Source: an uncultured Oscillibacter sp.
Lineage (GTDB): Bacteria; Bacillota; Clostridia; Oscillospirales; Oscillospiraceae
Reading direction: 5' to 3'
DNA length: 42,317 nucleotides
Assembly (NCBI GenBank): GCA_946183175.1
Contig: CAMHBH010000002.1
Span: 1-42,317 of the forward strand
Shown: in pieces, positions 1-7,570 of the stretch
Position numbering within the stretch: the stretch's first letter is position 1
How the letters are laid out: each line of letters begins with the position of its first letter
Notes under the pieces: model-generated
Database searches by the model: none
What the model saw: only the letters and a program-made list of their open reading frames with translations
Told to the model about the DNA's origin: nothing
Position numbers and translations under genes: made by a program

Positions 1-482
1 TGCAGTCGAAAGAAGTACGCGACCTCATGCCCGCCCTGCGCAGTCGCTGGCTTGCGTTCCACGTCTCCACCGTCATTGTCGCCTACGGCGCGTTCGGCGT
101 GTCGTTCGTACTCGCGCTGATTTACCTGTTGCGCGACCGCGTGGCCCCGGGCGGCTTTCTGGATTCCCACATCCCCCGGAACGACAAGCTCGACATTATC
201 GGCTACCGGAGCGTGTCCCTGGGCCTGCTGTTCCTGACGTTCACCATCGTCACGGGCGCAATCTGGGCCGAACAGGCCTGGGGCAGTTACTGGTCGTGGG
301 ACCCGAAAGAAACCTGGTCGCTTGTGACGTGGATTGTCTACGCGGCCTACCTGCACTTACGCCTCCGGCGCGGCTGGCGCGGGAAAGCCGCCGCGTTATT
401 CGCCGCGCTCGGGTTCGTGTGCGTCATGTTCACCTATATCGGCGTGAATACCTTCCTCCCCGGCATTCACAGCTACGCATAA
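1..482 (+). CDS. CcsA/CcsB-type cytochrome c biogenesis protein, C-terminal part (5' truncated by window)
   Basis: Integral membrane haem-handling protein of the system II cytochrome c maturation pathway, which delivers haem to apocytochrome c outside the membrane. The frame is open to the left edge (first whole codon at base 3), so the ATG at 27 is internal and the gene begins before the window. Visible are a hydrophobic segment opening with FHVSTVIVAYGAF (family periplasmic histidine), the tryptophan-rich haem motif WGSYWSWDPKETWSLVTW, further hydrophobic helices, and the C-terminal PGIHSY segment with the second conserved histidine. It is followed by a hairpin and converges on the HEPN-like gene. 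The family call is strong. CcsA versus a CcmC/CcmF relative cannot be settled without the N-terminus, but the ending is CcsA-like. Confidence 0.88.
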   Translation, partial: QSKEVRDLMPALRSRWLAFHVSTVIVAYGAFGVSFVLALIYLLRDRVAPGGFLDSHIPRNDKLDIIGYRSVSLGLLFLTFTIVTGAIWAEQAWGSYWSWDPKETWSLVTWIVYAAYLHLRLRRGWRGKAAALFAALGFVCVMFTYIGVNTFLPGIHSYA

Positions 483-486
483 CAAC

Positions 487-513
487 AGCGGGACGGCCAC
501 AGGCCGCCCCGCT
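487..513. terminator. Hairpin between convergent genes
   Basis: AGCGGGACGGCC and GGCCGCCCCGCT form a 12-bp stem with one mismatch and a 3-base loop, placed five bases after the ccsA-like stop and just before the stop of the convergent minus-strand gene. There is no uridine tract, so it is a terminator or 3'-end stabiliser by position rather than a textbook intrinsic terminator. Confidence 0.55.
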
Positions 514-524
514 CTCATTGTCCT

Positions 525-1583
525 TTACAGGCTTATAACCGCCTCCACGTCGTCGCGGTCGACGGGCTTATTGTGCGCGAGCTGGTTCCGAATCCGGCGG
601 CAGAGGCGCAGGCCGCTGACTTCCGCCGACGTGAACAGGTGCACGCGCAGGTTGGCGATGATGTAGCACAGCGCGCCGATTTCGAGGTCGAAAGGCTCCG
701 TGACTTCGTCGCCGTTGGAGTTGGAAATCGGCAGGAAGCGCGAGAGTTCCAGTTTGTGCCGCTCTATGAAGTCGATACGGTAGCGCTCCATGAGGGGAAA
801 TAACAGCGCGACAGCCGCAAGCCATACTTTGCTTGTCAATTCGCTTTCGGTCTGGGGCGGAAAGTGCCTTCCGTCGGAGTCGCGCGCGGTCGCGAGGACT
901 TGCCGCGCGGTTTCGAGGGGGTCGTCGACGAGGCGCGCGCCCGTCTCCAACAGCGCCGCGCATAATTCCGGCTGGCTCCCCGCGATACTCAGCGCGAGTT
1001 CGGCCTGATAGTCGCGCAGTTGCGTGCCGGACTGCTCCGCCGCCATTTCCAGACAGAACACCCGGCAGTCGTAGCGCTCCACCTGACACGATATCAAGTC
1101 CAGATTGCCGGGCTTCATCGGGGGCCCGTCGTACTCAATCACGAATACGGCATGGGGTTCGCTGTCGGGGGCGGCGGCGTGGTACTGCGTCACGAACTCC
1201 GCCCACTTCATCAGGTCGGCCTTCTGGTGTACGCCCGTAATCCAGATGTCGTAGTCGTTCATGGCGAGGCTGCGCCGGGACGCGAGATATTCGCCGTAAG
1301 TCTGCCCGGGCCAGTAGTCGGCCTGTACGTCAATCGGGCAGAGGCTGTTCAGGATGAACTGTCCGGGGGCGGTCTTGCCGGGCCAAGAGACCCGCTTCAG
1401 GCGGCGCGCCACGCTGTAGGGGGCGCGCCGGATGTCGATTTCGCCGTAGAAGCGCTCCCGCCACGGGAAGCGTTCCGGCATGGACAGCACCGCCGAACGG
1501 TGGTCGCGGAGGTGTTCCGTGACGCTCGTCAGGAGGCGGAGAGAGTTTCCAATCTGTCCCCACCAGATGTCGTCGGGCCTCAT
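525..1583 (-). CDS. Partner protein of the STAND ATPase, with C-terminal HEPN-like RNxxxH motif
   Basis: A 352-residue soluble protein that I do not recognise as a named family. The ATG overlaps the stop of the upstream 1909-residue gene as ATGA, so the two are translationally coupled and probably work together. The last about 50 residues look like a small helical domain ending in RIRNQLAHNKPVDRDDVEAV. RNQLAH (R332 to H337) fits the R-x4-H signature of HEPN ribonucleases, including the frequent Asn after the Arg. The N-terminal part (IWWGQIGNSLRLLTSVTEHL, then a basic FPWRERFYGEID stretch) has alternating strand/helix character. It vaguely resembles degenerate (inactive) STAND modules of bacterial ternary conflict systems, but that is only an impression. 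No signal peptide or membrane segment is seen. Inference: effector or adaptor of a defence-like pair. The HEPN motif could instead be structural. Confidence 0.6.
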   Translation of the reverse strand: MRPDDIWWGQIGNSLRLLTSVTEHLRDHRSAVLSMPERFPWRERFYGEIDIRRAPYSVARRLKRVSWPGKTAPGQFILNSLCPIDVQADYWPGQTYGEYLASRRSLAMNDYDIWITGVHQKADLMKWAEFVTQYHAAAPDSEPHAVFVIEYDGPPMKPGNLDLISCQVERYDCRVFCLEMAAEQSGTQLRDYQAELALSIAGSQPELCAALLETGARLVDDPLETARQVLATARDSDGRHFPPQTESELTSKVWLAAVALLFPLMERYRIDFIERHKLELSRFLPISNSNGDEVTEPFDLEIGALCYIIANLRVHLFTSAEVSGLRLCRRIRNQLAHNKPVDRDDVEAVISL

Positions 1584-4500
1584 TCCGCGCCCTCCCCCAT
1601 GCGGGACAGCTTCTCAAAGATTTCCTCGTCGGAACCGAGCAGGTCGCGGAAGTTCTTCGACGCCAGAAGGTAGGTGTCCTGGCTGACGCTCCGGAGGATG
1701 TTCAGGTCTTGCAATTCCTGTAAGAGGGCGTCGACCTGTTCCTCGGAGAGGTCGCGGAGGGGCGCAATCTGCAAGTCCTTCGCGTGGCGGAGGATGTCCC
1801 CGGCGGTGTAGCCGCCCCGCGACGGCTCGTCGGTGTACATCCAGCCAATGAGGAGCGTCAGCGGGTAGTAGCAACTCCCCTGGTCCTGGTCGAGACGGAG
1901 CGTGATTTCAAACTTTTCGCGAATCTGCTCCATGAACTCCTTGTCGGCCATGACGCGCCGGAGGTGGTCGTCGGTGATGACGTAGGGCGGCGTGCGCTTG
2001 ACATCGTAGCCGGCGTAGTCGGGGGCGCGGAGGGACTCTATCAGCTTCTGGCAGTAGAGTTGAATCAGGCCGGGGAAGTAGTTGACGGTCGCGAGAATCT
2101 GCGAGACGGTGACGCGGCTGGGCAGGGACAGTCCCAGATAGCTCAGCGGGACGGTAAGCAGTTCCTGTGCTTCGGGGGTGCGGAAGGGCGTGATTTTCAG
2201 GGAGGAGAACTGCGTAATCACGGCGTTCCTGCCGAGGGCCACTTCGCGGTTGAAGCGGATAATATTGTGCAGTCCGGCGAGGGCGAATTTGAATCTGCCG
2301 GGGAGAACCTGCTGGATATTCTTCAGGTCGACGAGGGGCCTGTAGTTGTACTGACTGCAATCGGCGATAAAGGTATCGGCCTCGTCGAGCATGATGAGGA
2401 GGTAACGTACATCCTCATTCCGGCGGAGGTAGCGGCGGATTAAGTCACAGAGTTCGTCCCAGTCTTCGATAGCGGGGCCGTCGTCGGGGAGGATTTCCAG
2501 CTCCATGAGCTCCATAGACAACCGGCGCGCGGCGGCGGCGCAGTCGCAGTCCTTGATGTCGACGAGCACGGCGCGGCGGCCCTGATTGCCGTCGAGGTCT
2601 CCGCGGGCCTTCTTGAAGAGCGCCGACTTGCCGAGCTGACGCCCGCCGTAAATCAGGTTGACGCCGTTCGGGTCTTCGATTCGGAAAAGTTCGTCCTTGC
2701 GCCCGATGAAGATTTCGGGCGGCATGGTGTGCGACGACTCCACGACGTAGGGCTGGCAGTAGGAGAAGGGGATGCCGTCGGCCATGAGAATGCGGTTGAT
2801 GAGGTTCTCGTTGTAGTTGTTGGCGAGGTGGCAAATCAGAACGCGGTCGATGACAAGGTAGACGTTCCGGAGGCCGCTTTCGCGCTGTTTGATTTTGCGG
2901 GCGAGTACGCGCCGGTCGACGCCGCCAAGGGCGTAGTCAAGGAGGATTACTTTATTCCCGTCGAGGGCGTCGAGGGAGCGGATTTTCTCGTAGAGCCTGT
3001 CGCAGTCGTAGGAGCCGTAGAGGCAGGCGACGTACATGCCATCCCGGGCGAGGCGCGAGCCGAACGCCGCGATAGGGTGTACGGGCGCGGTCATATTGGC
3101 GGCTACGGCGTCGCGGAGGACGTGGTAAATCTCCGTGCGGGGGTCGGCGGGGAAACTGTACGCGCTGACCTGGATATTGTTCCATCCCAGGCGGTTGAGC
3201 AGTTGCGTGATACGCTCCGGGCTGGAGGGACTGCCGTTGTTGAGCCAGTTGTCAATGAGCTGTTGCGCGCCGCGCATGTCCTTGTTGCGGGCGCGGCGTC
3301 CGCCCAGAAGCGCCGACAAAGAACGGCTTGCGTCCGAAACGCGGCTGTAGACCGTCGCGTAGCTGTTCCAGAAGTCCTCCAGGTATCCGAGGGCCTCCGG
3401 CTGTTGAATATCAAGGGAGAAGTCGCCCACGCGGATACGCCGCATCCAGTCCTCCGCTACGATGAAGTTCTGGTTTGCAATCTGCTCCCGGATGGCGTCG
3501 ACGTAACCGGGGTGCTGGTCGAACTGCTCCTGATTCCCGGCGATGAGCGCGTCGAGCTGTGCGCCGAGGAGGCTTTCGTACTCCTGCGCGCTCTCGTGCA
3601 CTCTGTCCATGGCCTGCGTGAGAATGCGGTTGAAGAAACCGTAGTTCCTGCTCCGCAGACAGGCGACGTACCAGTAGCGTACTGTATCCTCTAAGGTAGA
3701 GCAGAAGTTGTCGGAGTTCATGATTTGCCCGTAGTTCATGGCCAGGGCGTAGGTTTCGAGGAAGCCCCGGAAGCGCACGCCGGCCTGTAGGCGGGCCTGC
3801 GTGACGAACTGGTCGGCGTTCTCGGGGACGGTCACGGCGTCGGCCTGTCCGGTGGCGCGGAGGTATTCGAGGATACGCGCGGCGGTGCCGTAGTTGTGGG
3901 CGGTCTTGTCGGGGCCGTAAACGCGGTCGAGGCGCGACTGCCAGTCGGTGAAGCCGTTCTCCGCGTGGGCCCGGATACGCGCCAGCACGTTGAGTTCGGG
4001 GAGGGCGCAGAACGTCGACGAAAAGTCCGGTAAGAAATCCTCGTCGAGCAGAACGGCGTCGCCCTTCAGGAACGTGACGTAGAAGAAATTCTCCTGCTCA
4101 AAGCTCCAGCGGCCTTCGAGGCGGTCGGAGAGTTCCTGCGCGGTGTGGCCCAGAATCCGGAGGCCCAGACGGTCTTCCGGGTTCGACGCCTGCGGGACGG
4201 TGTCGTGACAGTAGGCGGCGAGTTCTTCCAGTTGCCCGGACAGTCTCGGGTGCAGATTCGCGGCGGCCTTTTCGCCTTCCGGCGTGCGCCACGTCAGCCC
4301 GGCACTCCGCCCCGTCAGCGCGTACCACTGACAGACCACGTCCAGCATTTCCGTAATGTTCGAGCGGAGATTGTTCCGGCGGTCGCCCTGTAAGTCCGTG
4401 TGCTCCTTCTGTAGACGGAGACGCTTGGCGGCCTGCGTCCAGCAGTCCTCTATAAACTCGTCGATGGCGTCTGTGCTCAACTGCTTGTGGGAGAACTGCG

Positions 4501-7309
4501 GCACGCCGTTCAGGAAGCGCTCAATAAAGGTGTCGCGCTCTTCCTCTAACGCCTTCTGGTCGCGCTCCATGACGCGGCGAACCATCGTAGAGAGCCAGTT
4601 TTCTCTCGCGAACGCGATTTTTTTCGTTTCGAGCAGTCGCGCGAACCGGACGCCCTCCCGGGGCGGGGTGAGTACGAAACGGCGGTAAACCTCGTCGGCG
4701 TGGTGTACGACTTCCTCCAGCTCGTCGCGGATTCGGTTCACGTCCTGGTTGCGGTAGTCGGCGTAGATGTCCATGGCCTGTCCGGAGAGGTTGCGGAACT
4801 CTTCCAGCGTGTCACAGGCGCCTTGCAGGGCGGGGATGTCGCGTACCACGGAGATACTGTCGCGGAGGCCGCGGGCGGTGAAGTCCCAGCCGCGCCCGGA
4901 CAGGAACGACGCCCGCAGGAATGCCGCCGCCATACAGAAGTCGGTCAGACGGGGGTAGTCGGCGTCCATGTTCGTAAAGGCGCTGAGGAGGGCGGAGATG
5001 GAGTAATCCTGCGTCATGAGGGGGTCGCTGACGGCGATTCCCGCCACGCGGTACACCGGGAGCAGGGCGTCGTTGAGCGTGGAGGCGGCCTTCAGATACG
5101 CCACGGCCAGCGGCACGGCGTCGGGGCCGTCGAACTCCATCGCCTGGTCGACAATGTCCCGTTTCGACAGGCCCAGCGCGGCCCAGCCGTCGCGGTCCTG
5201 GTAGGGCACGGTCTCCATATTCTCGTCGCCGGAATCGGGCTCTTCCTCCTCCTCGTCGTCCTCGTCCTCGTCCTCTACGGCGTCCTCTTCTTCGTCGTAC
5301 TCCTCCCCGTCGCGGGGGAGTTCTTCGGGGCCTTCCTCCCCGGAATCGGCGGGGGCGCTCTCGGGGTACACCGGCCCCTCCCCGACGCGGTTCCGCTCCA
5401 CGCGGCGGCGCGTCTCCTCTAACGCCGCGTAAGAGCGCGCGAGGCGTTCGTCGTAGGGCGGCAACACCTCCGACGCAAGACGTAAATCTTCTTCCGCCTC
5501 GTCGGGCAGATTCAGCGCGCACTCCGCGCGGCACTTCCAAATCAGTATGCGCGGGTAGAAGCGGGCGTTCTGCTCGTCTCCGGCGAGTTCGTCGCTGCGG
5601 TAGAGCGCCAGCCACTCCTCGGCGCTCCGCCGCACGTCCTCCATGAGCGACAGGTCGAGCTTCTCGTAGTAACTGCGGATACAGGAGCGGATATACTGCG
5701 CCAGGAACGTCGAGCGCACTTTCGCGCTGGTGGGTCCGGCGTCGAGGGCGCGCCCCAAGTATTCCCGCGAAACCGGGAACTCGCAAAGGGAGTAGTAGAG
5801 CTGCCCGATGGCCGCGATACGCCACGGCTCCTCGGGGTAGGCGTCCTGGTGGGCGCGGTAGAAGGATTCGACTTCGTACAGGGTATCGGTCTGCCTGTCC
5901 ATGCGGAACTTTTCGAGCGCGAACTGCACGAGGTCGCCCATGGCGCTCGGGGCGTCGGGGGTCAGCGCGGCCTCCTCGCACAGGGCGATTGCCGCCCCGT
6001 ACTCCCCGCGCGCGGCGGCCTGACGCGCCCGTACAAGCGGCGAGTCCGCGCCGTGGATTTCGTAGGCCCAGCCCTCCCGGGGCACGAAACTGACCCATAT
6101 CGGTGGGCCCTCCAGGCGGTTGTTGAGATTCTCTTCCAGCCGTTGGGCGAGCGGCTTGTCGGCCTCCTGATAGGAGAAGTAGCACCGCCCGTCGGGGGCT
6201 GTAATCTCCCCGCGACGCCCGCCCCAGTCGAGTTTGCTAATCCAGCCGACGTAGCGGCGCTCCGGCGGCGCGACGACCGCCGACGGTTCCGGCACTTGCG
6301 CGACGCCCGACGCGGCTTCTTCCCCCTCCAGGACGGTGAAGCGGCGGATTTCCTGCGCGCTTTCGGTTCCGGGGAAGTAGCGGGTCAGGGTATTGAGGGC
6401 GCGTTCGGTGTCCTGAAGGCTGACGGTCTCCGGGAGGGGCTTGCTTGCCACGAGCGCGGCCAGTACGCGGCGCAAATTCTGCTGGAAGCCCAGCCCGAGG
6501 CGCTTGTCGAGCAGGCGGACGGCGGAAATGTCCTTCGCGTTCAGGGCGCTGACCGTCAGGATACTGAGCAGGTCTTCCTCGGAGGAACCTTCGGGGTGAC
6601 GGGTGTCGGGTTCGAGAATCGCCAGGGCGGCGTAGGCCCCCGCCTTGGCCCAGGTACCCTCCCGGAAGGCGCACAGGGCGGCCTCGTGGAAACAGCGCCC
6701 CACCAGGAACACGTCGGCGTAGTACAGGCCCGCGCGGGCCAGCATGGCCCCGCAGAAACAGGCCGCGTCGGTGCTCCAGGCGTCCTGCCGGGGGGCCTGC
6801 GGCTGTGTAATGAGTTGGTACGCGGCCCGCGCCGCCGCCGACATCCGCTCGCGGTCGGTACACTTCACGCCGTACTGAAATTTACTGTAGATACCGTCAA
6901 GTTTTTTGCGCTCCTTACGGGAGAGCTGTCCGAACAGGTCGCGGATTTTTCTGTCGCTGAGGGCGAGCCCCGCTACGGACACTTCGTCTCGGAGTAAGGA
7001 CGCGGTTTCGATTTGGGGTTCCGGCGCGGGGGCCGGGGCCGGGGTGTTTGACTGCGCCGGGGCCGGGGACGTTACGGACGAGACCTGCTTCCAGCCGTGA
7101 ATGATTCCGTAGCTCAAAAAGAGTTCCTGCCCGGCCCCGTCGGTGAGCATGAGCGTCCCGCCGGAAGGCGTGCCTTCCGCGTCGTACTCGGTTTCGTTCT
7201 CCGTCACAGTCGCGGAAAGTGTCTCCAGGTGCGTGACATCCCCGTAAGTGACGGATACCGTGTCCCCGCTCCGCAATTTTGAGAGCGACTTCATGATAAG
7301 TCTTGACAC
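1580..7309 (-). CDS. Giant multidomain STAND-type P-loop NTPase (1909 aa)
   Basis: Probable sensor/switch NTPase of a conflict system. The start chosen is GTG 7309: AGGAGG lies 7 bases upstream and the promoter at 7349-7377 places the track's upstream ATG (7372) at the -35 box. Order in the protein: beta-rich N-terminal domain (about 10-80), Ala/Pro linker (80-105), helical repeats, a cold-shock/S1-like segment around 350-415 (YVGWISKLDWGGRRGEI), TPR-like repeats to about 650, an acidic run of Asp/Glu around 665-695, a long helical region, an alpha/beta domain around 1400-1535, then the ATPase. The ATPase has Walker A GGRQLGKS near 1554 and Walker B LLIMLDEAD near 1635, followed by a winged-helix-like C-terminus. 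The IFIGRKDELFRI entry into the P-loop is typical of STAND/AAA ATPases. No nuclease motif is obvious in this chain, so the effector is likely the coupled downstream protein. The exact family is unknown to me. Confidence 0.8.
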   Translation of the reverse strand: MSRLIMKSLSKLRSGDTVSVTYGDVTHLETLSATVTENETEYDAEGTPSGGTLMLTDGAGQELFLSYGIIHGWKQVSSVTSPAPAQSNTPAPAPAPEPQIETASLLRDEVSVAGLALSDRKIRDLFGQLSRKERKKLDGIYSKFQYGVKCTDRERMSAAARAAYQLITQPQAPRQDAWSTDAACFCGAMLARAGLYYADVFLVGRCFHEAALCAFREGTWAKAGAYAALAILEPDTRHPEGSSEEDLLSILTVSALNAKDISAVRLLDKRLGLGFQQNLRRVLAALVASKPLPETVSLQDTERALNTLTRYFPGTESAQEIRRFTVLEGEEAASGVAQVPEPSAVVAPPERRYVGWISKLDWGGRRGEITAPDGRCYFSYQEADKPLAQRLEENLNNRLEGPPIWVSFVPREGWAYEIHGADSPLVRARQAAARGEYGAAIALCEEAALTPDAPSAMGDLVQFALEKFRMDRQTDTLYEVESFYRAHQDAYPEEPWRIAAIGQLYYSLCEFPVSREYLGRALDAGPTSAKVRSTFLAQYIRSCIRSYYEKLDLSLMEDVRRSAEEWLALYRSDELAGDEQNARFYPRILIWKCRAECALNLPDEAEEDLRLASEVLPPYDERLARSYAALEETRRRVERNRVGEGPVYPESAPADSGEEGPEELPRDGEEYDEEEDAVEDEDEDDEEEEEPDSGDENMETVPYQDRDGWAALGLSKRDIVDQAMEFDGPDAVPLAVAYLKAASTLNDALLPVYRVAGIAVSDPLMTQDYSISALLSAFTNMDADYPRLTDFCMAAAFLRASFLSGRGWDFTARGLRDSISVVRDIPALQGACDTLEEFRNLSGQAMDIYADYRNQDVNRIRDELEEVVHHADEVYRRFVLTPPREGVRFARLLETKKIAFARENWLSTMVRRVMERDQKALEEERDTFIERFLNGVPQFSHKQLSTDAIDEFIEDCWTQAAKRLRLQKEHTDLQGDRRNNLRSNITEMLDVVCQWYALTGRSAGLTWRTPEGEKAAANLHPRLSGQLEELAAYCHDTVPQASNPEDRLGLRILGHTAQELSDRLEGRWSFEQENFFYVTFLKGDAVLLDEDFLPDFSSTFCALPELNVLARIRAHAENGFTDWQSRLDRVYGPDKTAHNYGTAARILEYLRATGQADAVTVPENADQFVTQARLQAGVRFRGFLETYALAMNYGQIMNSDNFCSTLEDTVRYWYVACLRSRNYGFFNRILTQAMDRVHESAQEYESLLGAQLDALIAGNQEQFDQHPGYVDAIREQIANQNFIVAEDWMRRIRVGDFSLDIQQPEALGYLEDFWNSYATVYSRVSDASRSLSALLGGRRARNKDMRGAQQLIDNWLNNGSPSSPERITQLLNRLGWNNIQVSAYSFPADPRTEIYHVLRDAVAANMTAPVHPIAAFGSRLARDGMYVACLYGSYDCDRLYEKIRSLDALDGNKVILLDYALGGVDRRVLARKIKQRESGLRNVYLVIDRVLICHLANNYNENLINRILMADGIPFSYCQPYVVESSHTMPPEIFIGRKDELFRIEDPNGVNLIYGGRQLGKSALFKKARGDLDGNQGRRAVLVDIKDCDCAAAARRLSMELMELEILPDDGPAIEDWDELCDLIRRYLRRNEDVRYLLIMLDEADTFIADCSQYNYRPLVDLKNIQQVLPGRFKFALAGLHNIIRFNREVALGRNAVITQFSSLKITPFRTPEAQELLTVPLSYLGLSLPSRVTVSQILATVNYFPGLIQLYCQKLIESLRAPDYAGYDVKRTPPYVITDDHLRRVMADKEFMEQIREKFEITLRLDQDQGSCYYPLTLLIGWMYTDEPSRGGYTAGDILRHAKDLQIAPLRDLSEEQVDALLQELQDLNILRSVSQDTYLLASKNFRDLLGSDEEIFEKLSRMGEGAE

Positions 7310-7348
7310 AAAAAAGCCTCCTCTGCATGTCAAAATTTTACCGAATGG

Positions 7349-7377
7349 ATTATACCACGGCGGCGACGGCATTTCAA
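7349..7377 (-). promoter_or_regulatory. Sigma-A promoter of the STAND/HEPN-like operon
   Basis: On the minus strand TTGAAA, a 17-base spacer, then a perfect TATAAT. It points to transcription starting about 30 bases before the GTG at 7309 and supports that start. Confidence 0.8.
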
Positions 7378-7505
7378 GAGGTTTTTTGCGCGATTACAGT
7401 CGAATTGTATGTAAAAATGTTTGCCTGCCCCCCTCCGGGACACCGGAAAGTATGTGTAAAATTGACTGGCAAGCGTCATTTGCGCGCATTCGCGGGAAAA
7501 GGGGA

Positions 7506-7533
7506 TTGTATTTTCTCCCGTTTCCGCTATAAT
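7506..7533 (+). promoter_or_regulatory. Sigma-A promoter of metG
   Basis: TTGTAT, a 16-base spacer and perfect TATAAT, about 38 bases before the metG ATG. The leader is too short for a T-box, so metG here is not T-box controlled from this promoter. Confidence 0.75.
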
Positions 7534-7570
7534 GTGGGCATGGAGAAAGGAAAGAAGGAGGCCTTTGCAC

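Noticed and set aside
5220-5310. Acidic Asp/Glu run in the giant protein as a metal-binding domain
   Set aside because: Plain low-complexity linker encoded by TCC/TCG repeats; no spaced ligand motif.
7378-7570. T-box leader for metG
   Set aside because: The promoter gives only about 38 bases of leader and no T-box sequence or specifier stem is seen.
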